From Lysobacteraceae bacterium (lineage in GTDB: Bacteria > Pseudomonadota > Gammaproteobacteria > Xanthomonadales > Xanthomonadaceae): a stretch of 5,204 bases of DNA. The notes below the pieces were generated by a model. The model saw only the letters and a list, made by a program, of their open reading frames with translations, was not told the origin of the DNA and searched no databases. The translations under genes and the position numbers were made by a program. Below, piece by piece: positions 1-5,165 of the stretch (positions are counted from its first letter, which is position 1; each line of letters opens with the position of its first letter). The stretch lies in the NCBI GenBank assembly GCA_028293685.1, contig JAQGOI010000036.1, positions 1 to 5,204 of the forward strand, written 5' to 3'.

Positions 1-1
1 T

Positions 2-31
2 GCACGGCTGCCTCCAGCGAAACGCCGATGA
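2..31 (+). CDS. Possible 3' end of an upstream gene (partial)
   Basis: The reading frame beginning at base 2 is open from the window edge and stops at TGA 29-31, giving the tail ARLPPAKRR. Its stop overlaps the aroA ATG as ATGA (28-31), the usual arrangement for translationally coupled genes in an operon. No strong Shine-Dalgarno sequence precedes the aroA ATG, which would fit coupling. In related bacteria the gene before aroA is often another aromatic or serine pathway gene such as pheA or serC, but nine residues are far too few to identify a product. The overlap could also be chance. Confidence 0.3.
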   Translation, partial: ARLPPAKRR

Positions 32-1362
32 CCGTGCGGCGCGATTGGGTCGCAAGCCGGGGCCGGGCGTTGCGCGGAACAATCCGCGCACCCGGCGACA
101 AATCGATATCGCACCGCGCGATCATGCTTGCGGCCATTGCCGACGGCGTTTCACGAGTGCAAGGATTTCTCGAGGGCGGTGACACGCTTGCTACCGCCGC
201 GGCATTTGCACGGATGGGCGTGCGCATCGAGACACCCGAACCAGGTGTCCGCGTGGTACATGGCGTCGGTATGCACGGCCTGCGTGCGCCGGGTGGTTCG
301 CTGGATTGCGGCAATGCCGGAACGGCGATGCGCCTGCTGAGCGGATTGCTGGCGGGGCAGGGGTTCGACAGCACACTTACCGGCGATTCCTCGCTGCGCC
401 AGCGACCGATGCAGCGCGTCATCGCGCCATTGCATGCGATGGGTGCGGATATTGCATCCGACGACGGGCTGCCACCCTTGCGTATCCACGGCGGCCAAAC
501 GCTCATGGCCATCGACTATGTCCTTCCGGTCGCCAGCGCACAGGTCAAATCCGCAGTGTTGCTTGCTGGTCTCTATGCCGCAGGTGAGACCCGCGTACGC
601 GAACCACATCCGACGCGGGACTACACCGAGCGCATGTTGCGGGCGTTTGGCGCCCACATCGCCTTCGAGCCGGGATATGCAGCGTTGTTCGGCGGACAAG
701 GTCTGAAGGCCACCACTATCGACGTGCCGGCGGATTTCTCGTCGGCAGCGTTCTTCATCGTTGCGGCAACCCTGGTGCCCGGCTCGGAATTGCGGATCGA
801 ACGCGTGGGCGTCAATCCCCGACGTACGGGTCTGCTCGCTGTATTGCGCGCCATGGGTGCGGACATCAGCGAAGAGCGTGTCGATGTGCGTGATGGCGAA
901 CCGGTCGCCGATCTCGTGGTGCGCTACGCGCCGCTGCACGGGATCGAAGTTCCTGTTGAGCTGGTGCCCGACATGATCGACGAGTTCCCGGCGTTGTTCG
1001 TCGCCGCAGCATGTGCCACCGGCAGGACGGTCATCCGTGGCGCCTGCGAACTGCGAGTCAAGGAATCCGATCGCATCGCAGCGATGGCTGCCGGCTTGCG
1101 CACGCTCGGTATACAGGTGGATGAAACACCCGATGGCGCGACGGTTCATGGCGGTCGCTTGCTCGCCGGGACCGTCGCCAGCGGCGGCGACCACCGTGTG
1201 GCGATGGCCTTCGCGGTCGCCGGCCAATGCGCGACCGGAGAAGTGCGCGTGGACGACGTCGCCAACGTCGCGACTTCGTTCCCTGGCTTCGCAGATCTTG
1301 CTGCCAATGCCGGTTTCGACGTGCGACTGGAGTCCCGCCGGAACGAGGGCGGAACCGCATGA
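28..1362 (+). CDS. aroA: 3-phosphoshikimate 1-carboxyvinyltransferase (EPSP synthase)
   Basis: This cytosolic enzyme joins shikimate-3-phosphate and phosphoenolpyruvate to make EPSP, the sixth step of the shikimate pathway to chorismate. The 444-residue length is normal for the family. Visible motifs are PGDKSISHR (residues 22-30, substrate-binding Lys25, Ser26 and Arg30), CGNAGTAMRLL (94-104, PEP-binding loop), SLRQRPMQR (122-130), ASAQVKSA (169-176), DMIDEFPAL (315-323, likely catalytic Asp318), RVKESDR (343-349) and DHRVAMAF (388-395). The RPMxR, SAQVKSA and ATSFP motifs place it with class II-type enzymes rather than the E. coli class I form. Leu103 occupies the position of E. coli Pro101, as in many class II enzymes. 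ATG 28 gives about 20 residues before PGDKS, as in Xanthomonas AroA. The frame is open back to base 1, so a start further upstream cannot be excluded. The stop overlaps an ATG in the lolA frame. Confidence 0.96.
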   Translation: MTVRRDWVASRGRALRGTIRAPGDKSISHRAIMLAAIADGVSRVQGFLEGGDTLATAAAFARMGVRIETPEPGVRVVHGVGMHGLRAPGGSLDCGNAGTAMRLLSGLLAGQGFDSTLTGDSSLRQRPMQRVIAPLHAMGADIASDDGLPPLRIHGGQTLMAIDYVLPVASAQVKSAVLLAGLYAAGETRVREPHPTRDYTERMLRAFGAHIAFEPGYAALFGGQGLKATTIDVPADFSSAAFFIVAATLVPGSELRIERVGVNPRRTGLLAVLRAMGADISEERVDVRDGEPVADLVVRYAPLHGIEVPVELVPDMIDEFPALFVAAACATGRTVIRGACELRVKESDRIAAMAAGLRTLGIQVDETPDGATVHGGRLLAGTVASGGDHRVAMAFAVAGQCATGEVRVDDVANVATSFPGFADLAANAGFDVRLESRRNEGGTA

Positions 1363-1413
1363 GCCGGCGAAAGCGCATTCAGCTACGCATGTGCAGACTG
1401 CCCGCCTGCGATC

Positions 1414-1419
1414 GAGGAG
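1414..1419 (+). promoter_or_regulatory. Ribosome binding site of lolA
   Basis: GAGGAG lies 8 bases before ATG 1428. It is the strongest Shine-Dalgarno sequence in this region and decides the lolA start in favour of 1428 over the in-frame ATG at 1359. Confidence 0.75.
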
Positions 1420-1427
1420 ATAAGCCC

Positions 1428-2048
1428 ATGCGTTCGTTTCCACTGGCCGGCCTGGCACTGGCACTGCTCAGCACCAGCGCCCTTGCGGGCGGGCGTGACG
1501 ATTTGTCGACGTTCACCAAAGGCCTCAAGGGACTCGACGGCCACTTCACCCAGCAGGTCTTCGATGCCAACGGCAAGCCGAAGGAATCGTCCAGCGGACG
1601 CGTCGCGTTGTCAGCACCGCGATTGTTCCGCTGGGAATACACCAAGCCCTATGCGCAACTGATCGTTGCCGATGGCAAGCGCGTCTGGGTCTACGACCCC
1701 GACCTGCGTCAGGTGACTCGTCGGGCACAGGGCAGCGAGGAGCAGAACAGCCCGCTCGCCGCACTCATCGACCCGTCCAGACTCGACCGCGACTACCTGA
1801 TCAAGGACGCTGGAACGAGCGACGGGCTCGACTGGCTTGTGCTGACCCCCAGGACGGCTTCGCAAACCGGATTCACTTCAGCGCGGCTGGCGTTTGATTC
1901 GCATGGTCTTGCACGAATGCAGGTGATCGATTCCCTGGGTCAGAAGACCACGATCGCCTTCCAGGACTGGAAGCGCAATCCGGCGTTTTCGACAGACACC
2001 TTCCGCTTCGTACCTGCCAAAGGCGTGGACGTCGTCGGCGAGGGCTGA
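1428..2048 (+). CDS. lolA: Outer-membrane lipoprotein carrier protein LolA
   Basis: LolA takes mature lipoproteins from the LolCDE inner-membrane transporter, carries them across the periplasm and hands them to LolB at the outer membrane. The 206-residue precursor starts with a Sec signal peptide: Arg2, a hydrophobic run to about residue 17, and a likely cut after ALA (residue 20). The mature part shows LolA features: LDGHFTQ (36-42), SGRVALSAPRLFRWEY (56-71), the DGKRVWVYDPDLRQVT segment (82-97), NSPLAALIDP (107-116) and a C-terminal TFRFVP strand (191-196). ATG 1428 is chosen because of the GAGGAG site and the clean signal peptide. An in-frame ATG at 1359, overlapping the aroA stop, would add 23 residues. 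The gene lies 65 bases after aroA. In many gammaproteobacteria lolA follows ftsK and precedes rarA. Here an unknown gene separates it from rarA. Confidence 0.93.
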   Translation: MRSFPLAGLALALLSTSALAGGRDDLSTFTKGLKGLDGHFTQQVFDANGKPKESSSGRVALSAPRLFRWEYTKPYAQLIVADGKRVWVYDPDLRQVTRRAQGSEEQNSPLAALIDPSRLDRDYLIKDAGTSDGLDWLVLTPRTASQTGFTSARLAFDSHGLARMQVIDSLGQKTTIAFQDWKRNPAFSTDTFRFVPAKGVDVVGEG

Positions 2049-2058
2049 TCTGCTTTGG

Positions 2059-2117
2059 CCGCGGCTGCTCTCAGTAGCGGAGCATTCAGCCCCGTGCTGT
2101 CGCGATCACGGCGTTTC
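2059..2117 (+). terminator. Two weak hairpins after lolA (possible terminator)
   Basis: Two short inverted repeats lie 10 to 63 bases after the lolA stop. The first pairs CCGC (2059-2062) with GCGG (2077-2080) and CTG with CAG around a CTCT loop, with a 2-base internal bulge. The second pairs CCGTG (2092-2096) with CACGG (2107-2111) and is followed by CGTTTCC. Neither has a real U tract, so neither is a textbook intrinsic terminator. They are the only structure I see in the 130-bp gap between lolA and the next gene. No convincing promoter was found there. Confidence 0.22.
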
Positions 2118-2169
2118 CACTGCCCGATGGCCAATGTGAAAACCACACAGGCGACTGTTGCCAGGTGAT

Positions 2170-2173
2170 GGAG
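2170..2173 (+). promoter_or_regulatory. Ribosome binding site of the 2179 gene
   Basis: GGAG ends 5 bases before ATG 2179. It supports that ATG over the in-frame TTG at 2158, which would add seven residues (MPGDGDH) ahead of the signal peptide. Confidence 0.55.
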
Positions 2174-2178
2174 ACCAC

Positions 2179-2880
2179 ATGGTCCGTTCGATGCTTTGCA
2201 CCGCCGTGCTGCTTGGTTGCGGCCTTGTCGCGGGGGCTGTCGCGGCTCCTCCGCCGGGGCGCGCCGTGGTGGGCACGGCGCTGGCTGCCACGCCGCAGTC
2301 ACGCATGGAAGGAAATCAGGCGATCGACGCCGCCACGGCAGCGGCCCTTGTCGGCGCAATCTCCACGGAATTCGGCGAACGCAACGTCCAGGTGAAACTC
2401 GACAAGGTCGATCTCGCCCCCGACAGCATCGTGCAGCGCGACGTGAGCGGGGCGGGGCGCCTGCTCATCGGCAATGACCTGGAATGGATACCGTTCCGCT
2501 TCAGTGCGCTTTACGACACGGAGCAGGCAAGCGTGGGCTATCCCAAGCTGGTATTGGGTGACGATTCTGCCGGAAGCCCGATTTCCCGTACGTCACCGTT
2601 GGCAATAGCGCTTGCCTCCCAGGTCAACCAGCGCTTGCGCGCGGAATTCGGCCAACAGTCGTCGGGGTTTTCGCCCGAATCGATCCGGCTGGTGCCCTTG
2701 CACTCGCGTTTCATGGGTGTGGAAGCGATCGGAACCGCCACGTTCGACGGCGAGGGAACGACGGGCGCCGGAGTGCACGCCCTCTACGATCCGCGCAACA
2801 ACGAATGGCTGCGCGTGACCTACGAACTCGGCGCCACGGCCAACCGGGGGTCCGAGCCAGCAGCCGTCGCGTCCCGCTGA
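2179..2880 (+). CDS. Exported protein of unknown function with two similar domains
   Basis: I do not recognise this 233-residue protein. It begins with a signal peptide: MVRS, a hydrophobic stretch to about residue 22, and a likely cut near AVAA (20-23). The product is therefore probably periplasmic or secreted. LLGC (11-14) resembles a poor lipobox, but the hydrophobic stretch continues past Cys14, so a lipoprotein is less likely. After a short linker the protein seems to hold two related units, about 49-127 and 141-218. Each has an Ala-rich helix, EFG (64-66 and 156-158), an LxP (79-81 and 171-173), a V-x3-G strand (89-93 and 181-185), ALYD (110-113 and 201-204) and a final LG (126-127 and 217-218). 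The last 15 residues look disordered. The gene lies 130 bases after lolA and 66 before rarA. It could share a transcript with lolA, but nothing in the sequence shows a functional link. Confidence 0.75.
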   Translation: MVRSMLCTAVLLGCGLVAGAVAAPPPGRAVVGTALAATPQSRMEGNQAIDAATAAALVGAISTEFGERNVQVKLDKVDLAPDSIVQRDVSGAGRLLIGNDLEWIPFRFSALYDTEQASVGYPKLVLGDDSAGSPISRTSPLAIALASQVNQRLRAEFGQQSSGFSPESIRLVPLHSRFMGVEAIGTATFDGEGTTGAGVHALYDPRNNEWLRVTYELGATANRGSEPAAVASR

Positions 2881-2909
2881 GGTCCCACGCACCGGCGCGA
2901 TCGACGAAT

Positions 2910-2918
2910 TGCTATCTT
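2910..2918 (+). promoter_or_regulatory. Probable extended -10 promoter of rarA
   Basis: TGCTATCTT fits the sigma-70 extended -10 pattern TGnTATAAT with four of six bases in the hexamer. No good -35 is seen at the usual distance, which extended -10 promoters can tolerate. Transcription would start near 2925, giving a leader of about 22 bases before GTG 2947. The TTG at 2917 lies inside this element and could not be translated from such a transcript. Confidence 0.4.
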
Positions 2919-2946
2919 GCCCGGGGAATTCCTGCAGCGAGCGAAC

Positions 2947-4317
2947 GTGGCCCGCCGAAGCACCGCGACACCGAGTGATCTCCCGGATCTGCTGACGGCC
3001 GATCGCGACGCGCTGCGTCCGCTGGCCGAACGCATGCGACCGCGGACGCTCGACGAGATGGTCGGGCAGCGGCGGCTGCTCGCACCCGGGTCAGCGCTGC
3101 GCCGCGCGGTGGAATCCGGGCACGTGCACTCGATGATCCTCTGGGGGCCGCCTGGCTGTGGCAAGACGACGCTCGCGCTGCTGTTGGCGAAGTATTGCGT
3201 TGCCGAGTTCCGGGCCATTTCCGCCGTATTGTCGGGCCTGCCGGAAGTGCGTCAGGTGTTGGCGGAGGCAGGGCACCGCTTCGCCGAAGGTCGCCGTACC
3301 GTCCTGTTCGTCGATGAAGTGCATCGCTTCAACAAGACCCAGCAGGATGCATTCCTGCCGCATATCGAGCGCGGCACCATCCTGTTCGTGGGTGCCACGA
3401 CTGAAAATCCGTCGTTCGAGTTGAACTCCGCATTGCTGTCGCGTTGCCGCGTGCATGTGATGGATTCGGTATCGGTCGATGACATCGTGACCGCGCTGCA
3501 ACAGGCGCTTGCCGACGGAAGCCGTGGCCTTGCCGGTCGTGGTCTGGCCATCGAACCCACTGCCCTGCGCGAGATCGCCGGCGCTGCCGACGGCGACGTG
3601 CGCCGCGGCTTGACGCTGCTGGAGATCGCCGCCGAGCTTGCTGAAGGCGAGGGCGGCACCATCAGCGAAGCGACGCTGGCGCAGGTACTGGCCGATCGCA
3701 CCCGCCGCTTCGACAAGGGCGGTGAATTGTTCTACGACCAGATCTCCGCGCTGCACAAATCAATGCGCAGTTCCAATCCGGACGCCGCACTGTATTGGCT
3801 TGCGCGGATGCTGGACGGCGGCGTCGACCCCAACTACCTCGCGCGACGGCTGACGCGAATGGCCGTCGAAGATGTCGGTCTTGCGGATCCAAGAGCGTTG
3901 CAAATGGCGATCGATGCGTGGGAGACCTACGATCGTCTCGGGAGCCCGGAAGGGGATCTTGCCTTGGCGCAGCTGGTGATCTACCTGGCGAGCACGGCGA
4001 AGTCGAACGCCGCGTATGTTGCCTTCAACGCCGCAAAGGACGACGTCCGCGAATATGGAACCCAGGAGGTTCCGATGCATATCCGCAACGCGCCAACCAA
4101 GCTGATGAAGGAGTTGGGTTACGGCAAGGGCTATCAGTACGACCATGACGCCGAAGGCGGCATCGCGCTCGACCAGACTGGATTTCCGGATGCGATGGGT
4201 GAGCGTGTGTATTACCGTCCCGTCGAACGTGGACTTGAAACCAAGCTCAAGGAAAAGCTCGACGCATTGCGTGCAGCCCGCAGCAACGCCAGGACTCGAG
4301 TTGGCGGCAGTGAGTAA
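2947..4317 (+). CDS. rarA: Replication-associated recombination protein A (AAA+ ATPase)
   Basis: RarA (MgsA; related to eukaryotic WRNIP1/Mgs1) is a cytosolic tetrameric AAA+ ATPase of the clamp-loader group. It acts at stalled replication forks and interacts with SSB. At 456 residues from GTG 2947 it is close to the 447 of E. coli RarA and aligns along its whole length. The sequence shows LAERMRPRTLDEMVGQ (26-41), Walker A GPPGCGKTT (67-75), Walker B VLFVDEVHRFN (119-129), sensor 1 GATTENPSFELNSALLSR (149-166) with a likely arginine finger Arg166, and sensor 2 GDVRR (216-220). It also shows the family tetramerisation part: FYDQISALHKS (262-272), DPNYLARRL (294-302), EDVGLADPRA (308-317) and NAPTKLMKELGYG (381-393). 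Cys71 replaces the usual Thr in Walker A. GTG 2947 is preferred to TTG 2917, which sits in a likely -10 element. Only a poor Shine-Dalgarno (AGCGAG, 2936-2941) precedes it. crcB follows after 45 bases. Confidence 0.95.
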   Translation: MARRSTATPSDLPDLLTADRDALRPLAERMRPRTLDEMVGQRRLLAPGSALRRAVESGHVHSMILWGPPGCGKTTLALLLAKYCVAEFRAISAVLSGLPEVRQVLAEAGHRFAEGRRTVLFVDEVHRFNKTQQDAFLPHIERGTILFVGATTENPSFELNSALLSRCRVHVMDSVSVDDIVTALQQALADGSRGLAGRGLAIEPTALREIAGAADGDVRRGLTLLEIAAELAEGEGGTISEATLAQVLADRTRRFDKGGELFYDQISALHKSMRSSNPDAALYWLARMLDGGVDPNYLARRLTRMAVEDVGLADPRALQMAIDAWETYDRLGSPEGDLALAQLVIYLASTAKSNAAYVAFNAAKDDVREYGTQEVPMHIRNAPTKLMKELGYGKGYQYDHDAEGGIALDQTGFPDAMGERVYYRPVERGLETKLKEKLDALRAARSNARTRVGGSE

Positions 4318-4363
4318 TCGGGGCACTGGCCAATGGCTGCTGCCCGATGTGATCATCGCTTGA
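4310..4363 (+). CDS. Possible 17-codon leader reading frame before crcB
   Basis: A GTG at 4310, overlapping the end of rarA in another frame, opens a short frame (MSNRGTGQWLLPDVIIA) that ends at TGA 4361-4363. That stop overlaps the preferred crcB ATG as TGATG. Such an overlap allows a terminating ribosome to restart on crcB, which otherwise has no clear Shine-Dalgarno sequence. Against it, the GTG has only GGCGG very close by (4303-4307), and the same frame is open further upstream inside rarA, so the overlap may be accidental. Confidence 0.2.
   Translation: MSNRGTGQWLLPDVIIA
4345..4358 (+). promoter_or_regulatory. Small hairpin just before the crcB start
   Basis: CGATG (4345-4349) and CATCG (4354-4358) form a perfect 5-bp stem with the loop TGAT. 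The stem ends 4 bases before ATG 4363, covering the place where a Shine-Dalgarno sequence would normally be. The stem is short and could be chance. It does not match the fluoride riboswitch consensus. Confidence 0.25.
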
Positions 4364-4746
4364 TGAATTTCACAGCCATTCTTGCCGTCGGTGTCGGCGC
4401 GGCCATCGGCGCGTGGGCGCGCTGGGGTCTGGGTCTGCTGCTCAACGCCACACTGCCGGAATTGCCGCTGGGCACGCTCACTGCCAACCTGATTGGTGGC
4501 TATCTCATCGGCCTTGCACTGGCCTGGTTCGCACTGAGTGAAGGCGTCCCGCCGGAAGCGCGCTTGCTGATCGTCACCGGTTTCCTCGGTGGACTGACGA
4601 CATTTTCAACATTCTCCGCGGAAGCCGTAGGGCTTCTGTCGCGACAGCAATACGGATGGGCCGTAACGCACATTGGTGCACACCTGTTCGGATCGCTGCT
4701 TGCAACGGCGCTCGGGTTTGCGACCTTGCGAATGTTGAAGGGGTAG
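4363..4746 (+). CDS. crcB: Fluoride ion channel CrcB/Fluc
   Basis: Fluc channels are inner-membrane proteins that work as antiparallel homodimers and let toxic fluoride leave the cell passively. From ATG 4363 the protein is 127 residues, the same as E. coli CrcB, with four hydrophobic segments at about 4-24, 36-58, 67-90 and 99-123. Hallmarks are GAAIGAWARWGL (12-23, Arg20), PLGTLTANLIGG (35-46, pore Asn42) and GFLGGLTTFSTFS (73-85), which holds the two fluoride-contacting phenylalanines (Phe81, Phe84) and the central Na+ site region. ATG 4333 in the same frame would add MAAARCDHRL, with GGGG (4320-4323) 9 bases before it. I prefer 4363 on family length and the TGATG overlap, but the upstream start is possible. 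The gene follows rarA by 45 bases and precedes a DUF190 gene by 3, so it is probably cotranscribed with both. Confidence 0.94.
   Translation: MNFTAILAVGVGAAIGAWARWGLGLLLNATLPELPLGTLTANLIGGYLIGLALAWFALSEGVPPEARLLIVTGFLGGLTTFSTFSAEAVGLLSRQQYGWAVTHIGAHLFGSLLATALGFATLRMLKG
4738..4743 (+). promoter_or_regulatory. Ribosome binding site of the DUF190 gene
   Basis: AAGGGG lies within the last codons of crcB, 6 bases before ATG 4750. The site sits inside crcB, so the two genes must be translated from one transcript and are probably coupled. Confidence 0.6.
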
Positions 4747-4749
4747 GGC

Positions 4750-5073
4750 ATGCGCGACTGCGTGTATCTGAAGTTCTTCGTCATCGAGAGCCAGCGCCAT
4801 GCCGGCCAGCTGCTCTACCAATGGTTGCTGCGTGAAGCATCGTCGCTCGGATTGCCTGGCGGATCCGCCTTTCGGGCTGTGGCGGGTTATGGTCGGCACC
4901 AGGTGCTGCATGAAGCGCGTTTCTATGAGTTGGCTGGTGAGTTGCCAATGGAGGTCGTATTCGTGGCCGACAGGCCCGATGCCGACCGCCTGATTGCGCA
5001 CGTGGCTGCGGCAGGCCTCTCCCTGTTTCACTACATGATGCCGGCCCAATCAGGAACCACTGGCAACGTTTGA
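4750..5073 (+). CDS. DUF190 family PII-like protein
   Basis: The 107-residue product matches the DUF190 family, small cytosolic proteins with a ferredoxin-like fold resembling the nitrogen signal protein PII. Their biochemical role is not settled. The expected order is visible: strand YLKFFVIES (6-14), helix around 18-33 starting AGQLLYQWLLREA, strand AFRAVAGYGRH (40-50), a loop with HEARFYELAGELP (54-66), strand MEVVFVAD (67-74), helix 77-88 and strand SLFHYMMP (91-98). The RAVAGYG and ELPMEVVFV segments are typical of the family. There is no signal peptide or membrane segment. DUF190 genes are often found beside crcB, as here with a 3-base gap, suggesting that this protein modulates or senses for the fluoride channel. 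That role is inferred from context. The last nine residues look like a disordered tail. Confidence 0.85.
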   Translation: MRDCVYLKFFVIESQRHAGQLLYQWLLREASSLGLPGGSAFRAVAGYGRHQVLHEARFYELAGELPMEVVFVADRPDADRLIAHVAAAGLSLFHYMMPAQSGTTGNV

Positions 5074-5109
5074 CATCGACTTGTCAGGGTTCCCGTACAG
5101 GACGACGGG
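5071..5109 (+). repeat. Two adjacent short inverted repeats after the DUF190 gene
   Basis: TGACA (5071-5075) and TGTCA (5082-5086) form a 5-bp inverted repeat around TCGACT, starting on the DUF190 stop codon. Six bases later CCCGT (5092-5096) and ACGGG (5105-5109) form another around eight bases. There is no U tract, so this is a weak terminator at best. The first could be a dyad operator. These are the only structures I see in the 92-bp gap before the last gene, apart from the CTCC/GGAG pair at that gene's ribosome binding site. Confidence 0.25.
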
Positions 5110-5153
5110 GATGCGAGTGCTGTGGATGGTGGCTACCGTGACGCCTCCAGGAT

Positions 5154-5159
5154 GGAGAG
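5154..5159 (+). promoter_or_regulatory. Ribosome binding site of the last gene
   Basis: GGAGAG lies 6 bases before GTG 5166. CTCC at 5145-5148 could pair with GGAG (5154-5157) across a 5-base loop and partly hide it. Confidence 0.55.
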
Positions 5160-5165
5160 ATCACA

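Noticed and set aside
151..1464. Long antisense open frame (437 codons) opposite aroA
   Set aside because: It lies almost wholly within aroA, has low-complexity His/Arg/Cys-rich composition and no family motifs. It is the usual high-GC shadow of a conserved gene.
2135..2150. CRP/Clp-like site TGTGA before the 2179 gene
   Set aside because: The right half-site at the required 6-base spacing is CACAG rather than TCACA, so only a half-site matches.
3091..3756. Antisense open frame (221 codons) opposite rarA
   Set aside because: It is a shadow of the highly conserved RarA ATPase coding sequence, with no motif, no ribosome site and no independent codon pattern.
4318..4362. Fluoride riboswitch upstream of crcB
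   Set aside because: The gap is only 45 bases and lacks the conserved segments of the crcB motif RNA. Only scattered GATG and TGATG words are present.
5070..5098. TTGACA as a -35 box for the last gene
   Set aside because: No TATAAT-like hexamer lies 16-18 bases downstream, and the match overlaps the DUF190 stop codon and a short dyad.
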